The translations under genes and the position numbers were made by a program. The notes under the pieces were generated by a model. That model saw nothing but the letters and a program-made list of their open reading frames with translations, did no database searches and was not told where the DNA came from. This document shows positions 1 through 8,881 of a stretch of DNA of 64,000 nt, piece after piece; the stretch's first letter is position 1, and each line of letters starts with the position of its first letter. This DNA is from an uncultured Poribacteria bacterium (GTDB lineage: Bacteria > Poribacteria > WGA-4E > WGA-3G). The stretch covers positions 4,382,481 through 4,446,480 of the forward strand of contig OY282383.1 of the NCBI GenBank assembly GCA_958295855.1, written 5' to 3'.

Positions 1-2
1 CG

Positions 3-929
3 AAACTGGGACCTGAAACAAGGTACTACGACAATGAGAGGGACTACCTGGAGCGTCTAGCCTTTGGCCTAGAGAGGTTCGGTATAATAGGTTCCAACGC
101 AATAGGGGAGGAAACGGCGGCAGCACTTCACATTGCGTTAAAAGCCTTCTTGGTCCTTGAGATTGCCGACACCCGAGTCATTGAAGTTTGGCGGCCGATA
201 TGCGGCAATCACCTGCACGTCACAAAACTCAACGTAGAAATGGGGTGGCTCGGAGTGCAGGACTGGTTTCCCACGCTCTTTTCGCAAGAGTGTTTTTCGG
301 AAGAATTGGCGCGAATGGACATCAGTGCCTCCATCGAAAAGATGCTTGAAACAGGCAATATGCCGTGGGCAATTCACCTAGCGAATTACGACCGGTCATT
401 TCCGGAAAGTTATCTTCCCTCGTTTCTGGAATGGATCCGTCGACACTCGCGTCCGAACAGCATTAAAATTTTTCTCACGCCTTGTTCGGGGACAAACCGG
501 TGTGAAACGAACGAGGATATTTATACCTGGGTGGCACGCCTTCCCAAACCACAGGCGCAAGAACCGGCTACGGCACGCAAGTTGAAACCTGAGGATGTCG
601 TCACATTATCAGCGTGGGAATCCTGGTGTCGTCCTCATGCTGATACCGATGAACATTTAGATTTTCTGAGACAACTCCAACAAGCAATCCAGAACAATGG
701 CATGTCGGTACCCCAACCGATTTTTCGGGATATTCAACAGTATCTTCGACTCTCACAGGAACTATTGGCGAATACCCGCGCTTTGGATTGGGCGTTGACG
801 CTTCGCCTGCTCCCGTGGCTCGGAAATAGACATGAGTTCATCAATGCCGTGCAAACGCTCATCGATAAGGAACGTCGAGAACTCCCGCATTTCCAAGAGG
901 GACTGCAGCAGGCGCGTGAGGAGGCATGA
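3..929 (+). CDS. Unrecognised protein, first gene of the helicase-nuclease module (5' end outside window)
   Basis: The reading frame is open from base 3 without a stop, so the protein starts upstream of the window and at least 308 residues are visible. An internal TTG at 150 is not needed as a start. I do not recognise a family. The visible part is a soluble mixed protein with a Trp-rich middle (around WRPICGNH and GVQDWFPTLF), a Pro/Ala-rich linker after it, and a helical C-terminus. No transmembrane segment is evident. Its stop overlaps the next gene's start (ATGA at 926-929), implying translational coupling with the helicase and nuclease downstream. From that context it is probably an accessory or target-recognition subunit of the same system; this is inference only. 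Confidence 0.7.
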   Translation, partial: KLGPETRYYDNERDYLERLAFGLERFGIIGSNAIGEETAAALHIALKAFLVLEIADTRVIEVWRPICGNHLHVTKLNVEMGWLGVQDWFPTLFSQECFSEELARMDISASIEKMLETGNMPWAIHLANYDRSFPESYLPSFLEWIRRHSRPNSIKIFLTPCSGTNRCETNEDIYTWVARLPKPQAQEPATARKLKPEDVVTLSAWESWCRPHADTDEHLDFLRQLQQAIQNNGMSVPQPIFRDIQQYLRLSQELLANTRALDWALTLRLLPWLGNRHEFINAVQTLIDKERRELPHFQEGLQQAREEA

Positions 930-1822
930 GCCGAATGGAAACAAATGTCTTTGATACTCTCCTTCATTATCTCTCCCACGTAGGCAAGATGCGGTGGGAA
1001 ACATTCAAAGAGGCAGTCAACCGCGTGACAGGAAATCAACAGCATCTCAAGTATGCTACGACTTACCTCAAAATCCTGGCGCGGTTAGGGCATCTTGATT
1101 ACAATCCGACGAATTTGTCGGGGGATGGTGTCGTTATTGCCCCCGCGGTGCTCGTTGAGACAGCCGTAGCAAATCGATATGTTCTCGTAGGAAGTCGCAC
1201 GCCGAGTTTGCTGAGGGCACTCCAAACGTGTGTTGCTGCAGTTGGCGGAGAAGTTCAATCAATTTCAAAACGAGATGCCCCGACAACCATCGTCCTCAGC
1301 GAATTGTCAGACAGAATTCTCTCGGCCGTGGAAAGGTTAGACATTCACGTCAGCCGTGCATTTTCTGCGAGGTTGTCAAACGTGCTCCCGGTGCCAAAAC
1401 GCACCAGTTTCCCGCAAGACACCACTTCGCTTTTAGACTTACAAGACAAATTTAATCCGCGCACCTTGAAATATGAGCCAGACACTTCGCAGCTGCGTAG
1501 CGACGGACTTTACAAAATCGCCCAACATGGGCCTGCCATCTACATCTTAAAAACGGGGGCAGACCAGCGACGCGTCCCGCGTGACTGGGGTGAATGGCAG
1601 GTGCTTTCCAGAACGCCCGGATTGATTGCTTATGAGCGGGAAACGCGAACGTGGCGTGTCAAGCGCAACTTGCGTCTGCCGCTCATTGTCGAACGGTGTG
1701 CAACGCTCTGCTCCGGTTTTCCGCCAAAATGGGAAAATCGGTTCACTTACTATCCCGACGTGCCAGCCGGCGTTGCATACCGATTAACCAAATCGCTTTA
1801 TCAGAAGTGGGAGGCAGTTTGA
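926..1822 (+). CDS. Unrecognised protein, second gene of the helicase-nuclease module
   Basis: This encodes 298 residues. The ATG overlaps the preceding stop by 4 bp, and its own TGA (1820-1822) overlaps the helicase ATG, so the three genes form one coupled unit. The N-terminal 60 residues (helical, KMRWETFKEAVNRV followed by LKILARLGHLDY) look like a possible winged-helix DNA-binding fold, but that is only an impression. The C-terminal half is basic and rich in Arg, Trp and Tyr (RTWRVKRNLRLPL). There is no signal peptide, membrane segment or recognisable catalytic motif. I do not know its family. It may serve as a DNA-binding or adaptor subunit for the helicase encoded next. Confidence 0.7.
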   Translation: MSRMETNVFDTLLHYLSHVGKMRWETFKEAVNRVTGNQQHLKYATTYLKILARLGHLDYNPTNLSGDGVVIAPAVLVETAVANRYVLVGSRTPSLLRALQTCVAAVGGEVQSISKRDAPTTIVLSELSDRILSAVERLDIHVSRAFSARLSNVLPVPKRTSFPQDTTSLLDLQDKFNPRTLKYEPDTSQLRSDGLYKIAQHGPAIYILKTGADQRRVPRDWGEWQVLSRTPGLIAYERETRTWRVKRNLRLPLIVERCATLCSGFPPKWENRFTYYPDVPAGVAYRLTKSLYQKWEAV

Positions 1823-4800
1823 TGCAAGAACCCTTTAAGACTTATGAACGCCTTTGCGATGCTTACATTCGCTACATCCAGACAGCCCTGGGGTTCAATA
1901 GCGATACATTAGAGGCAGAACGCGACCGGCTGCTCCGGGAACCGGGGCTGATTTTCCAAGAGCCGCGGTTTGAACCGATTTTTCCTTACCCTTCCTCTGA
2001 GAAAACTTTGGCGCAGTTGTGCCAAGTGCTGCAACTCGCTTCCGAACTGGGCGACTTCCTCGCGCAAGGCGGTGAAGACGGCCTCGCGCCGAGGGACCGT
2101 CCCCTCTACCAACACCAAGCGGCAGCCATCAAGGCATCGAGTTGTGAAGGCAAAGATGTCGTCGTCACAACTGGCACAGGTTCGGGAAAAACAGAGTGCT
2201 TCCTGCTCCCAATCTTCAGTTACCTCATCGATGAGTCGCAAAACTGGAACGATTACGGGCATCGGAACGCCAACCACCCATGGTGGCGCAAGGGTGAGCG
2301 CCTCATTGGCACACGTGTCCCTCAACGTGAAGGTGAGAATCGGCCCGCTGCCATCCGTGCGTTAATTTTGTACCCGCTGAACGCACTTGTTGAAGACCAG
2401 CTCATGCGGCTTCGGCGCGCTTGTGATAGCCCAGCATCGCGCCAGTGGCTCCATGACAACCGTGGCAACAATCGGTTTTATTTTAGTCGCTATACCGGTT
2501 TGACACCGGTTCCCGGCCCCGAAGAACAGAAGACTCTCAGAAAACTTCGCACCCAACTTGACAAACTCCGTATCCAAGCCGAAAAGGTTGCAGACGCGGA
2601 GGAAATGCGTTATTTCTTCCCTTCCACCGATGGAGATACGGCGGAAATGTGGGCGCGGTGGGACATGCAAGACCATCCGCCGGACATGCTTATTACGAAC
2701 TATTCGATGCTGAACATCATGCTCACCCGCGACTTGGAACAGCCGATGTTTGAAAAAACGCGAACATGGCTTGAAAACGAGGAGAGCGTTTTCCACCTCG
2801 TCGTGGACGAATTGCACTCGTATCGTGGGACAGCCGGTTCTGAAGTAGCGTATCTGCTGCGGACGCTGTTCGATCGCCTGGCCCTCGAACCGGATTCGCC
2901 GAAGTTGCGGATTATCGCGTCCAGTGCCTCCCTTGACGGTGAAGAAGGACAGGAATATCTCCGTCAATTTTTCGCGAGGCAACGCGCATTCAAAATCATC
3001 AGGTCCGAACCGTTCCAAGATCGAAGTGCCGAACTCGGGAAGTGCCTCCAACACGCGGAGAAGTTTGAGGCGTTCGATAAGGATGAAGATGCCACACCGT
3101 TAGACGAAATCCGGGGCGAACTCGAGCTTCAGTCGGCCGTGGGGCAGCTTTGCAACCATCATGGAAAGTTGCATGCCTCAACGATTGAAGAAATGGTTGA
3201 AGCCGCCAATCGGGTGAGCCCAACGCCCCTCTCCGATTCGACTATCCGTGGCATCATTCGCTATACGATTCGACAGAAGGATGCGAACGAAGAGCGTGCG
3301 TTGTTGCCGCTCCGCGTCCATTACTTCTTCAAAAACTTTGAAGGACTGTGGGCATGCAGCAATCCCAATTGTCAGGACAGCACCCACGATGCGCCCATCG
3401 GTAAACTGTTCGCAACCCGGCGGGTTTTGTGTGATGCCTGCGGTTCACGGGTTTTAGAGTTGCTCACTTGTGAAACGTGCGGCGAACTCTTTCTCGGCGG
3501 CTATAAGGAGCAAATCTCGGAGAAGTCTTCGGGGTGGTACCTCAGCGGCGACTCTCAAGAATTGGCAGGGCTGCCTGAAAAAGGGATTCGGGATCGGCGC
3601 TACGATACCTACGCTATCTTCTGGCCGAGAACCGACACGCCGCAACGCAGCACCTGGGAGAAATCCGGTCTCAAAAGGCGTTGGGCATCCGCCCAGTTCT
3701 CCCCTACTGCTGGGACACTTATTCCTGACTCGGCGTACTCTAATGGGCACTTCTACAAAATCGACAATTCAGAGGAATCGTGCTCAGAGATACCCAAGTA
3801 TTGTCCACATTGTGACGATGCATGGGAATTACCGGGAACGCCGAAAGTGCTTTTCAACGGCAAGGAACAGGCACGTTCACCGATTCGTAACATGGGCACA
3901 GGTCTGCAAAAAGTTATCCAGACCCTCACCCAAACTTTGCAGGCCCCTGTGAAAGAGCCCTCAAAGCGAAAGACGATTATCTTTTCTGATAGCCGCCAAG
4001 ATGCAGCGAAATATGCCGTTGGAATCCAATGGGCACACTATCAGGACATGATTCGCTTGATTGCTGTTGACGCAATGAAAAAGCAGGTGGGACATGAAGA
4101 CTTGGAAACCCTGCGTCAATTCCAAAATGGGGAAGTTGAGTTTCGGCCTGCCCGGAAGGCCATTCGTCAACTCCGCGAAGACTTCCCACATCAACAGCCA
4201 TTGCTCAATTCGATTGAAGATGCGTTCTATGACAACAAACCGCTGACAGCCGCTCAGAAGGCTCAGTTGGCAGCATTAGGAACTAACTATCTATTCACCT
4301 CTCTCCAAAAGCATTGCTTTGAGGCGTTTATCAATCTGGGCATGAATCCCGGGGGATACGGCGACAAGGTTGAACGTTCCTCGGGAAAAGGGAAGTGGGA
4401 GGAGATATGTGACTGGCGCGCGCTGCCAGTCACACTCCGTCCCCCAAATTTGCTTGAACCGCACCTCGAACGTCTGATAAAGGAAATCGAGTCGGAATTT
4501 AAAAAGGTGATTACCGAACGAATTCTTTTTGCGCGGAAAGACATGGGATTAGAGGGATTAGGGCTCGCGTGGTGTGAACCTATTATGGATTCGGACAAGT
4601 GGACATTTCGCGCAGTGGATGCTGCTGAAATGATGTCTGCTGTCACCCGCATCCTCGGCGAGCGGAGACACACCGAAGTCTACCGCCCTTACGACGAACA
4701 AACGAGTCTGCCCCGGTTCCTTCATGACTACCTGGTGAAATCCGCAACCCAACTTGGGTGTGATGAAAACGAACTCACGAGTGCCGTTGCCGCGCAGATT

Positions 4801-7218
4801 GACTCTTCCGACAGTTTTAAGCGATACCTCCTCCGCGTTGAAGCCTTGAACCTCCGTTCACCTGAAGGAAAACTTTTCCGGTGTGCGAAGTGCAGGCGTA
4901 AGCACCTTTACAAGGCAAGCGGCATTTGCACGAACACGAAGTGCCTCGGCGCATTAGAGCCCGTTGACAAACAAACCGATGACTTGGAACAGTACGGCGG
5001 CTACTACGCGTATCAAGTCGATGCAACAGGGCTTGATATAACTCCCTACCGTTTCCATTGCGAAGAACTGGTAGGACATACCGATCCTGAGGAACGCCCA
5101 AACCGACAGCGGTGGTTCCAAGGGGTTATCCTTGGAGATGAAAATCGCTTGACAGCCGAGATCGATCTGCTCAGCGTGACGACAACGATGGAAGCAGGTG
5201 TCGATATCGGCTCCCTTTCCATGGTGCTCATGGGGAATGTCCCGCCGCAACGCTTCAACTACCAACAGCGCGTTGGAAGAGCGGGACGCCGCGGAGAACC
5301 ACTGGCGTATGCCTTGACGCTCTGCCGCTTGCGCACCCACGATGATCACTATTTCACCCACACCGGGGAAATCACAAACGCCGAGACACCCCCGCCCTAT
5401 CTCGATTTGCGGAGTCCCGACATCATCAAACGAGTCCTGGCGAAGGAGATGTTGCACCACGCCATCTCACACCCTGCGGATGCCGGCGAGAAAAACGTCC
5501 ATGGTGAATTCGGGAAAATCTCCGACTGGGCAGCGAATCGAAAAAAACTCTCGCAATGGCTCCAGACGCATCCCGAGAAAATCAAGCAAACGGTGCGCAT
5601 GCTTGCTGCGCAGACAGCACAAGCCATCGCGAACCAAACCGATGAACTTATCGATTGGGTCCGCAAAGACCTGGTGAGAGAAATCAATAAGCGAGCGGAT
5701 GAACATCCCTTTGATGAAGACGAATTGAGCCAGGCCCTCGCAGAATCGGGATTGTTGCCGATGTTCGGTTTTCCTACCGGCGTTCGGCTCTTGTACCATC
5801 AACAACCGCGCAGTGCCAACGCGCCGCCGACATCCGGGGTCGTTGACCGGGACCTTGAAATCGCCATTAACCAATTCGCGCCCGGTTCCGAGACGGTGAA
5901 GGACAAAAAAATCCACACGTCTATCGGCATCGTCTCCTACAAACCAGACAGGGGCCGCCTTGTATCTGAAAGCGGCATCGCGCACCGGCACTCAATTGGG
6001 TTCTGTGAGAGCTGCAAAGCCATTTTCACCACTCAGGAGAACGGCACGAACTGTGACATCTGTGGTTCAGAGGCATTCAAACGCATTCAAGCCGTTGAAC
6101 CGAAAGGGTTCCTGACGAATTTCAGTCCTGACGATGCCCATGAGCGTTTCAGTTGGGCACCGAGAGCTACCTATTCACGCCTCCCATCGGATTCGGCGGC
6201 GGCCTTGGAAACAGACCTTAATTTTCGCTGGGGGACAGAGAGTAAACTGAAACTTTTCTCCATTAATACCAATGAAGACCGGTTATTTGCCCTCCAAAAA
6301 CAGCGGAAAAGCGAGGCACTCGTATCGGCCGAAGTCTGTCAGGAATTAGCGCGGAAAAATGAACGATACGCCTTCAACGAGGAAAACGACTTAGTCGGAA
6401 ACACGCAGAAGGTCGCGCTTTACGCCGCCAAAACCACGGACGTGCTACTCATCGAGGTAGACGAACTTCCCATCGGTATCACGCAAGACCAGGGGAACGT
6501 CTATTGGCGAGCCGCGCTTTATTCCTTCGGTTTCCTCTTCCGTCAATTCGCAGCCGCTCGCCTAGATATCTCCTCAAGCGAACTGCGAGTTGAACTGCGG
6601 CCGGTGCTTGATAAAGACAGCGGCACTACCAAACAGCAAATCTTTATTGCTGACGCGTTAGCCAATGGCGCAGGATACTGTCGCTACCTCGGCGAACAGG
6701 ATGCCAACGGCGAACCCCGCCTCGTTCAACTCCTCCGCGAAATGACCGGTCCGACGAAGCCCTTTGCACGCGAATTGATTGCCCATGGCACCGAGTGTGA
6801 CTCGTCTTGTTATAGCAAAGGCTGCATGCGCGACTATGCTAACATGCCCTATCATCCGTTCCTAGATTGGCGGTTGGGACTGGATGTCGCGCGACTCTGT
6901 CTCGAGAAAGACTCTCCGTTAGCCCTCCAAGAGGATGCCTGGGCCTCCCTTGTGGACCGGGTCGCGAAGAATCTGGTAGCACTCCGCCCGGGACTTGAGC
7001 CAAAGGAGCGTCACGGCGTTCCTGTTTTTGAGATGCGTGCTGAGAAGAAAGCCTTCATTTTGCATCATCCGCTCGCGGAGACAGACGATTGGGTGGGACC
7101 TCGCCTGGCCGCCGCGCGCGCTGACTTTGATGACACCGAGGCCGAAGTCCGATACATCAACATTTTTGATGCCATCCGACGTGTCAGTCACGTGATGAAT
7201 ACGCTAAGGGGAAAGTGA
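1822..7218 (+). CDS. Very large DEAD/DEAH-box helicase with C-terminal DUF1998 (MrfA/DruE-like) zinc domain
   Basis: 1798 residues from ATG 1822, which has GGAGG about 9 bp upstream and overlaps the preceding stop. The frame is open further upstream, but that part lies inside the previous gene. SF2 helicase motifs are in order: Walker A TTGTGSGKT (about 116-124), motif Ia LILYPLNALVEDQ, motif II DELH (about 329), motif III SSAS, and motif VI QQRVGRAGRRG (about 1150). Two or three Cys4-type knuckles follow the first RecA domain and lie before the second. The C-terminus (about 1610-1690) has the DUF1998 pattern ADALANGAGYC, then CDSSCYSKGC and LDW. Helicases with DUF1998 are known from DNA repair (MrfA) and from phage-defence systems (DruE of Druantia, DrmA/DrmB of DISARM, DpdJ). 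The flanking genes do not match any of these exactly. Expected role: ATP-driven DNA translocation in a defence or repair complex. Confidence 0.9.
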   Translation: MQEPFKTYERLCDAYIRYIQTALGFNSDTLEAERDRLLREPGLIFQEPRFEPIFPYPSSEKTLAQLCQVLQLASELGDFLAQGGEDGLAPRDRPLYQHQAAAIKASSCEGKDVVVTTGTGSGKTECFLLPIFSYLIDESQNWNDYGHRNANHPWWRKGERLIGTRVPQREGENRPAAIRALILYPLNALVEDQLMRLRRACDSPASRQWLHDNRGNNRFYFSRYTGLTPVPGPEEQKTLRKLRTQLDKLRIQAEKVADAEEMRYFFPSTDGDTAEMWARWDMQDHPPDMLITNYSMLNIMLTRDLEQPMFEKTRTWLENEESVFHLVVDELHSYRGTAGSEVAYLLRTLFDRLALEPDSPKLRIIASSASLDGEEGQEYLRQFFARQRAFKIIRSEPFQDRSAELGKCLQHAEKFEAFDKDEDATPLDEIRGELELQSAVGQLCNHHGKLHASTIEEMVEAANRVSPTPLSDSTIRGIIRYTIRQKDANEERALLPLRVHYFFKNFEGLWACSNPNCQDSTHDAPIGKLFATRRVLCDACGSRVLELLTCETCGELFLGGYKEQISEKSSGWYLSGDSQELAGLPEKGIRDRRYDTYAIFWPRTDTPQRSTWEKSGLKRRWASAQFSPTAGTLIPDSAYSNGHFYKIDNSEESCSEIPKYCPHCDDAWELPGTPKVLFNGKEQARSPIRNMGTGLQKVIQTLTQTLQAPVKEPSKRKTIIFSDSRQDAAKYAVGIQWAHYQDMIRLIAVDAMKKQVGHEDLETLRQFQNGEVEFRPARKAIRQLREDFPHQQPLLNSIEDAFYDNKPLTAAQKAQLAALGTNYLFTSLQKHCFEAFINLGMNPGGYGDKVERSSGKGKWEEICDWRALPVTLRPPNLLEPHLERLIKEIESEFKKVITERILFARKDMGLEGLGLAWCEPIMDSDKWTFRAVDAAEMMSAVTRILGERRHTEVYRPYDEQTSLPRFLHDYLVKSATQLGCDENELTSAVAAQIDSSDSFKRYLLRVEALNLRSPEGKLFRCAKCRRKHLYKASGICTNTKCLGALEPVDKQTDDLEQYGGYYAYQVDATGLDITPYRFHCEELVGHTDPEERPNRQRWFQGVILGDENRLTAEIDLLSVTTTMEAGVDIGSLSMVLMGNVPPQRFNYQQRVGRAGRRGEPLAYALTLCRLRTHDDHYFTHTGEITNAETPPPYLDLRSPDIIKRVLAKEMLHHAISHPADAGEKNVHGEFGKISDWAANRKKLSQWLQTHPEKIKQTVRMLAAQTAQAIANQTDELIDWVRKDLVREINKRADEHPFDEDELSQALAESGLLPMFGFPTGVRLLYHQQPRSANAPPTSGVVDRDLEIAINQFAPGSETVKDKKIHTSIGIVSYKPDRGRLVSESGIAHRHSIGFCESCKAIFTTQENGTNCDICGSEAFKRIQAVEPKGFLTNFSPDDAHERFSWAPRATYSRLPSDSAAALETDLNFRWGTESKLKLFSINTNEDRLFALQKQRKSEALVSAEVCQELARKNERYAFNEENDLVGNTQKVALYAAKTTDVLLIEVDELPIGITQDQGNVYWRAALYSFGFLFRQFAAARLDISSSELRVELRPVLDKDSGTTKQQIFIADALANGAGYCRYLGEQDANGEPRLVQLLREMTGPTKPFARELIAHGTECDSSCYSKGCMRDYANMPYHPFLDWRLGLDVARLCLEKDSPLALQEDAWASLVDRVAKNLVALRPGLEPKERHGVPVFEMRAEKKAFILHHPLAETDDWVGPRLAAARADFDDTEAEVRYINIFDAIRRVSHVMNTLRGK

Positions 7219-7219
7219 G

Positions 7220-8314
7220 ATGAAACTGCAACCACTCCCCAGACTCCAACCGATTACGAACTTATCCCCAACTCTGTTCGCAACCCTAAAGCAATGTCCG
7301 TTGCGGGCAGGCCTTCGCCAAGCCAAAGCGCAACAGACAACTCGCACGCCAAAAGCCGCACTGCTCGGAACACTCGTGCATCGCGTGTTAGAAAAAGCGC
7401 GTTCAATGGGGAAAGACCGCGAAAATGCCCGGGAGCAAGCCTGTCAACTCTGGGATGAAGCTGTGAGCGACATCGAGAAAGCATTGCGCCATTCGCCGCT
7501 TGACAGACAGGCGTTGCCGATTCAGAAATGGCGAAAATACTTCTTGCTACGCGAACGAACGCTTCGGAGATGCCAAGAAATCATGGCACGTCAAGGGACT
7601 TATGAGACACAGGTTGTCGCGAGCGAAAGCGAATTCAGGGGTATTCAAGATGGGTTCACTGGGAAACCAGATCTTGTCCTTCGCCGCCCCAGCGGCCTCG
7701 TAATTGTCGATTACAAGAGCGGCGAACTCCCCGATGCATCGCCCGCTCGTGAAGAAAGGTTTTCGTCAATTCAGTTTCTGCTCCGATTTTTCCGTTGTCA
7801 AAATCGGGTTTCTTGTTAATCAAGCAAAGTGATTCCTGTTGAGCTCGACAGGCAGAAAGGAGCAGCAGAAGCAGCAGAAGCCCAGAACTTACGTGAAACG
7901 TATAATAAGAAAGTACCAGCCCGTGATGCACCTGCCACCTTCGCGCAGTACGCCGCCGAAGGATGTTCGCTTTGTGAATTCAGAGGGGCTTGCGACACGT
8001 TCTGGAAAAACAGCCCACCGCCCGAACCGGGGACAAACCGGTATGGATGCTTGAACGGCCAACTGTTACAGATTGCATCGGTAGGCCACCGGCTGAATAG
8101 CCTTGTCATTCTGTGTGAAGGCGCAGACGGTGCGTCACAGCGATGGGAAATTACCCCGCTTTCGGTTGAACAGTTTGGGACGCTAGAAGCGTTGAGACAA
8201 GGTGATATTGTCAGAGCGATTGATTTTGCAATAGACACTGACGGGGCCTACCGTGCCAAACCGACACAAGCCGCTGTCATCTGGAGTTTCTCACTACAGG
8301 AAAACAGGGGTTGA
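7220..8314 (+). pseudogene. Cas4/AddB-like PD-(D/E)XK nuclease with Fe-S cysteines, interrupted by a palindromic element
   Basis: The start ATG is one base after the helicase stop. The N-terminal part shows a lone Cys (TLKQCPLR), the GTLVH motif, then the nuclease core GKPDLVLRR and VIVDYKSG (Asp, and Asp-Tyr-Lys). After residue 180 a 54-bp element (7762-7815) brings an in-frame TAA at 7817-7819. Reading resumes in the same frame (GTG 7829) with VIPVELDRQ, a Cys cluster CSLCEFRGAC and about 95 C-terminal residues. The four cysteines fit the Fe-S cluster of Cas4/AddB-type nucleases. The segment expected between DYKSG and the resumption, about 35 residues with the QxxxY motif, is missing, so this looks like insertion plus deletion. 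The gene is probably inactive unless the two halves are made separately. A split ORF pair (7220-7819 and 7829-8314) is the alternative reading. Confidence 0.8.
7762..7815 (+). repeat. P2 palindromic element (54 bp) inside the nuclease gene
   Basis: The 54-bp unit starts TTCGTCAATT and carries the hairpin CCGATTTTT-ccgttgt-AAAATCGG. An almost identical copy is at 34171-34224 inside the giant surface-protein gene, and a third copy, with P1 nested in it, is at 62757-62838. Relative to this gene it lies in the orientation that produces a stop codon. Confidence 0.85.
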
Positions 8315-8628
8315 GTCGTGCTGTCGGCGTAGGTTTCGTTACAACTGGCTTGCGCGAGTTTCAAGTAGGGCGCGATGTATTTGTCGGTGCGGTATCCCGC
8401 CAGGTGACATCGCGGTGAATGTGCCAGCGTTGTTGCATCATGAACGTGACAGAAGTGTGAAAACGTAACCTTCACTATTCTGTTGAAATATCGCGCAACA
8501 TGTGGTATCATCTTCTTAGACGACATTCACTTAAATCTTCACCAACAACTCGCGCCTTGCAAGATATGGAATCCGAGTTGTTGGGCAAAGGGCAGCACCC
8601 TGTCTGTGGGAGGGTTTTGCGGCTAAAA

Positions 8629-8739
8629 GGGTATCACCCCGCAAAGCGGGGAAAATACACCTGCGCCCAAGTTGCGCGTGAATGCACGTCGCATTTGGGC
8701 GCAGTGGTATATTACCCCTGCAAAGCAGGGGCTGATACC
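8629..8739. repeat. Two P1 palindromes (GGTAT..CCCC-GCAAAGC-GGGG..ATACC)
   Basis: P1 copies at 8629-8659 and 8706-8739 form hairpins with a GCAAAGC or TGCAAAGCA centre and GGTAT/ATACC ends. The sequence between them (about 8664-8702) is itself an inverted pair, TGCGCCCAA...TTGGGCGCA. Confidence 0.8.
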
Positions 8740-8757
8740 ATTACGCCGCAAAAAGCA

Positions 8758-8805
8758 AGCAACTTTTTTATTTCTTACTTATGCAACGTGCATTCTAACC
8801 CCGAC
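8758..8805. repeat. P5 repeat (AACTTTTTTATTTCTTACTTATGC...CTAACCCCGA)
   Basis: Nearly identical to 11165-11212. Related, partly inverted copies lie at about 22596-22616, 29131-29167, 38845-38870 and 62992-63060. It occurs between genes and at gene ends. Confidence 0.8.
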
Positions 8806-8881
8806 TCCCTTACCAAAAAACAAGACAAATCGGGTTAAGTTCGTACTATCTTATACAAAAAAAAATAGGAAAGGATTCTTT

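Larger units (their letters stand above)
8315..8881. other. Intergenic region with nested small repeats
   Basis: I see no convincing gene in this 567-bp gap. The first 200 bp carry a weak minus-strand ORF that I reject. From 8590 it is built of repeats: P1 palindromes at 8629-8659 and 8706-8739, short sequences shared with the end of thiO (GTGGGAGGGTTTTGC at about 8606), and a P5 element at 8758-8805. The TAXI gene ribosome-binding site (AGGAAAGGA) lies at the end. Confidence 0.6.

Noticed and set aside
3..8314. Naming the helicase module Druantia, DISARM or Dpd
   Set aside because: Only the DUF1998 helicase type is shared. I see no DruA-D/H, DrmC phospholipase, methylase or DpdA-type gene in the module, so a named assignment is not supported.
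8248..8526. Minus-strand ORF of 92 residues in the gap before the TAXI gene
   Set aside because: It overlaps the end of the nuclease gene antisense, has atypical composition and no ribosome-binding site.
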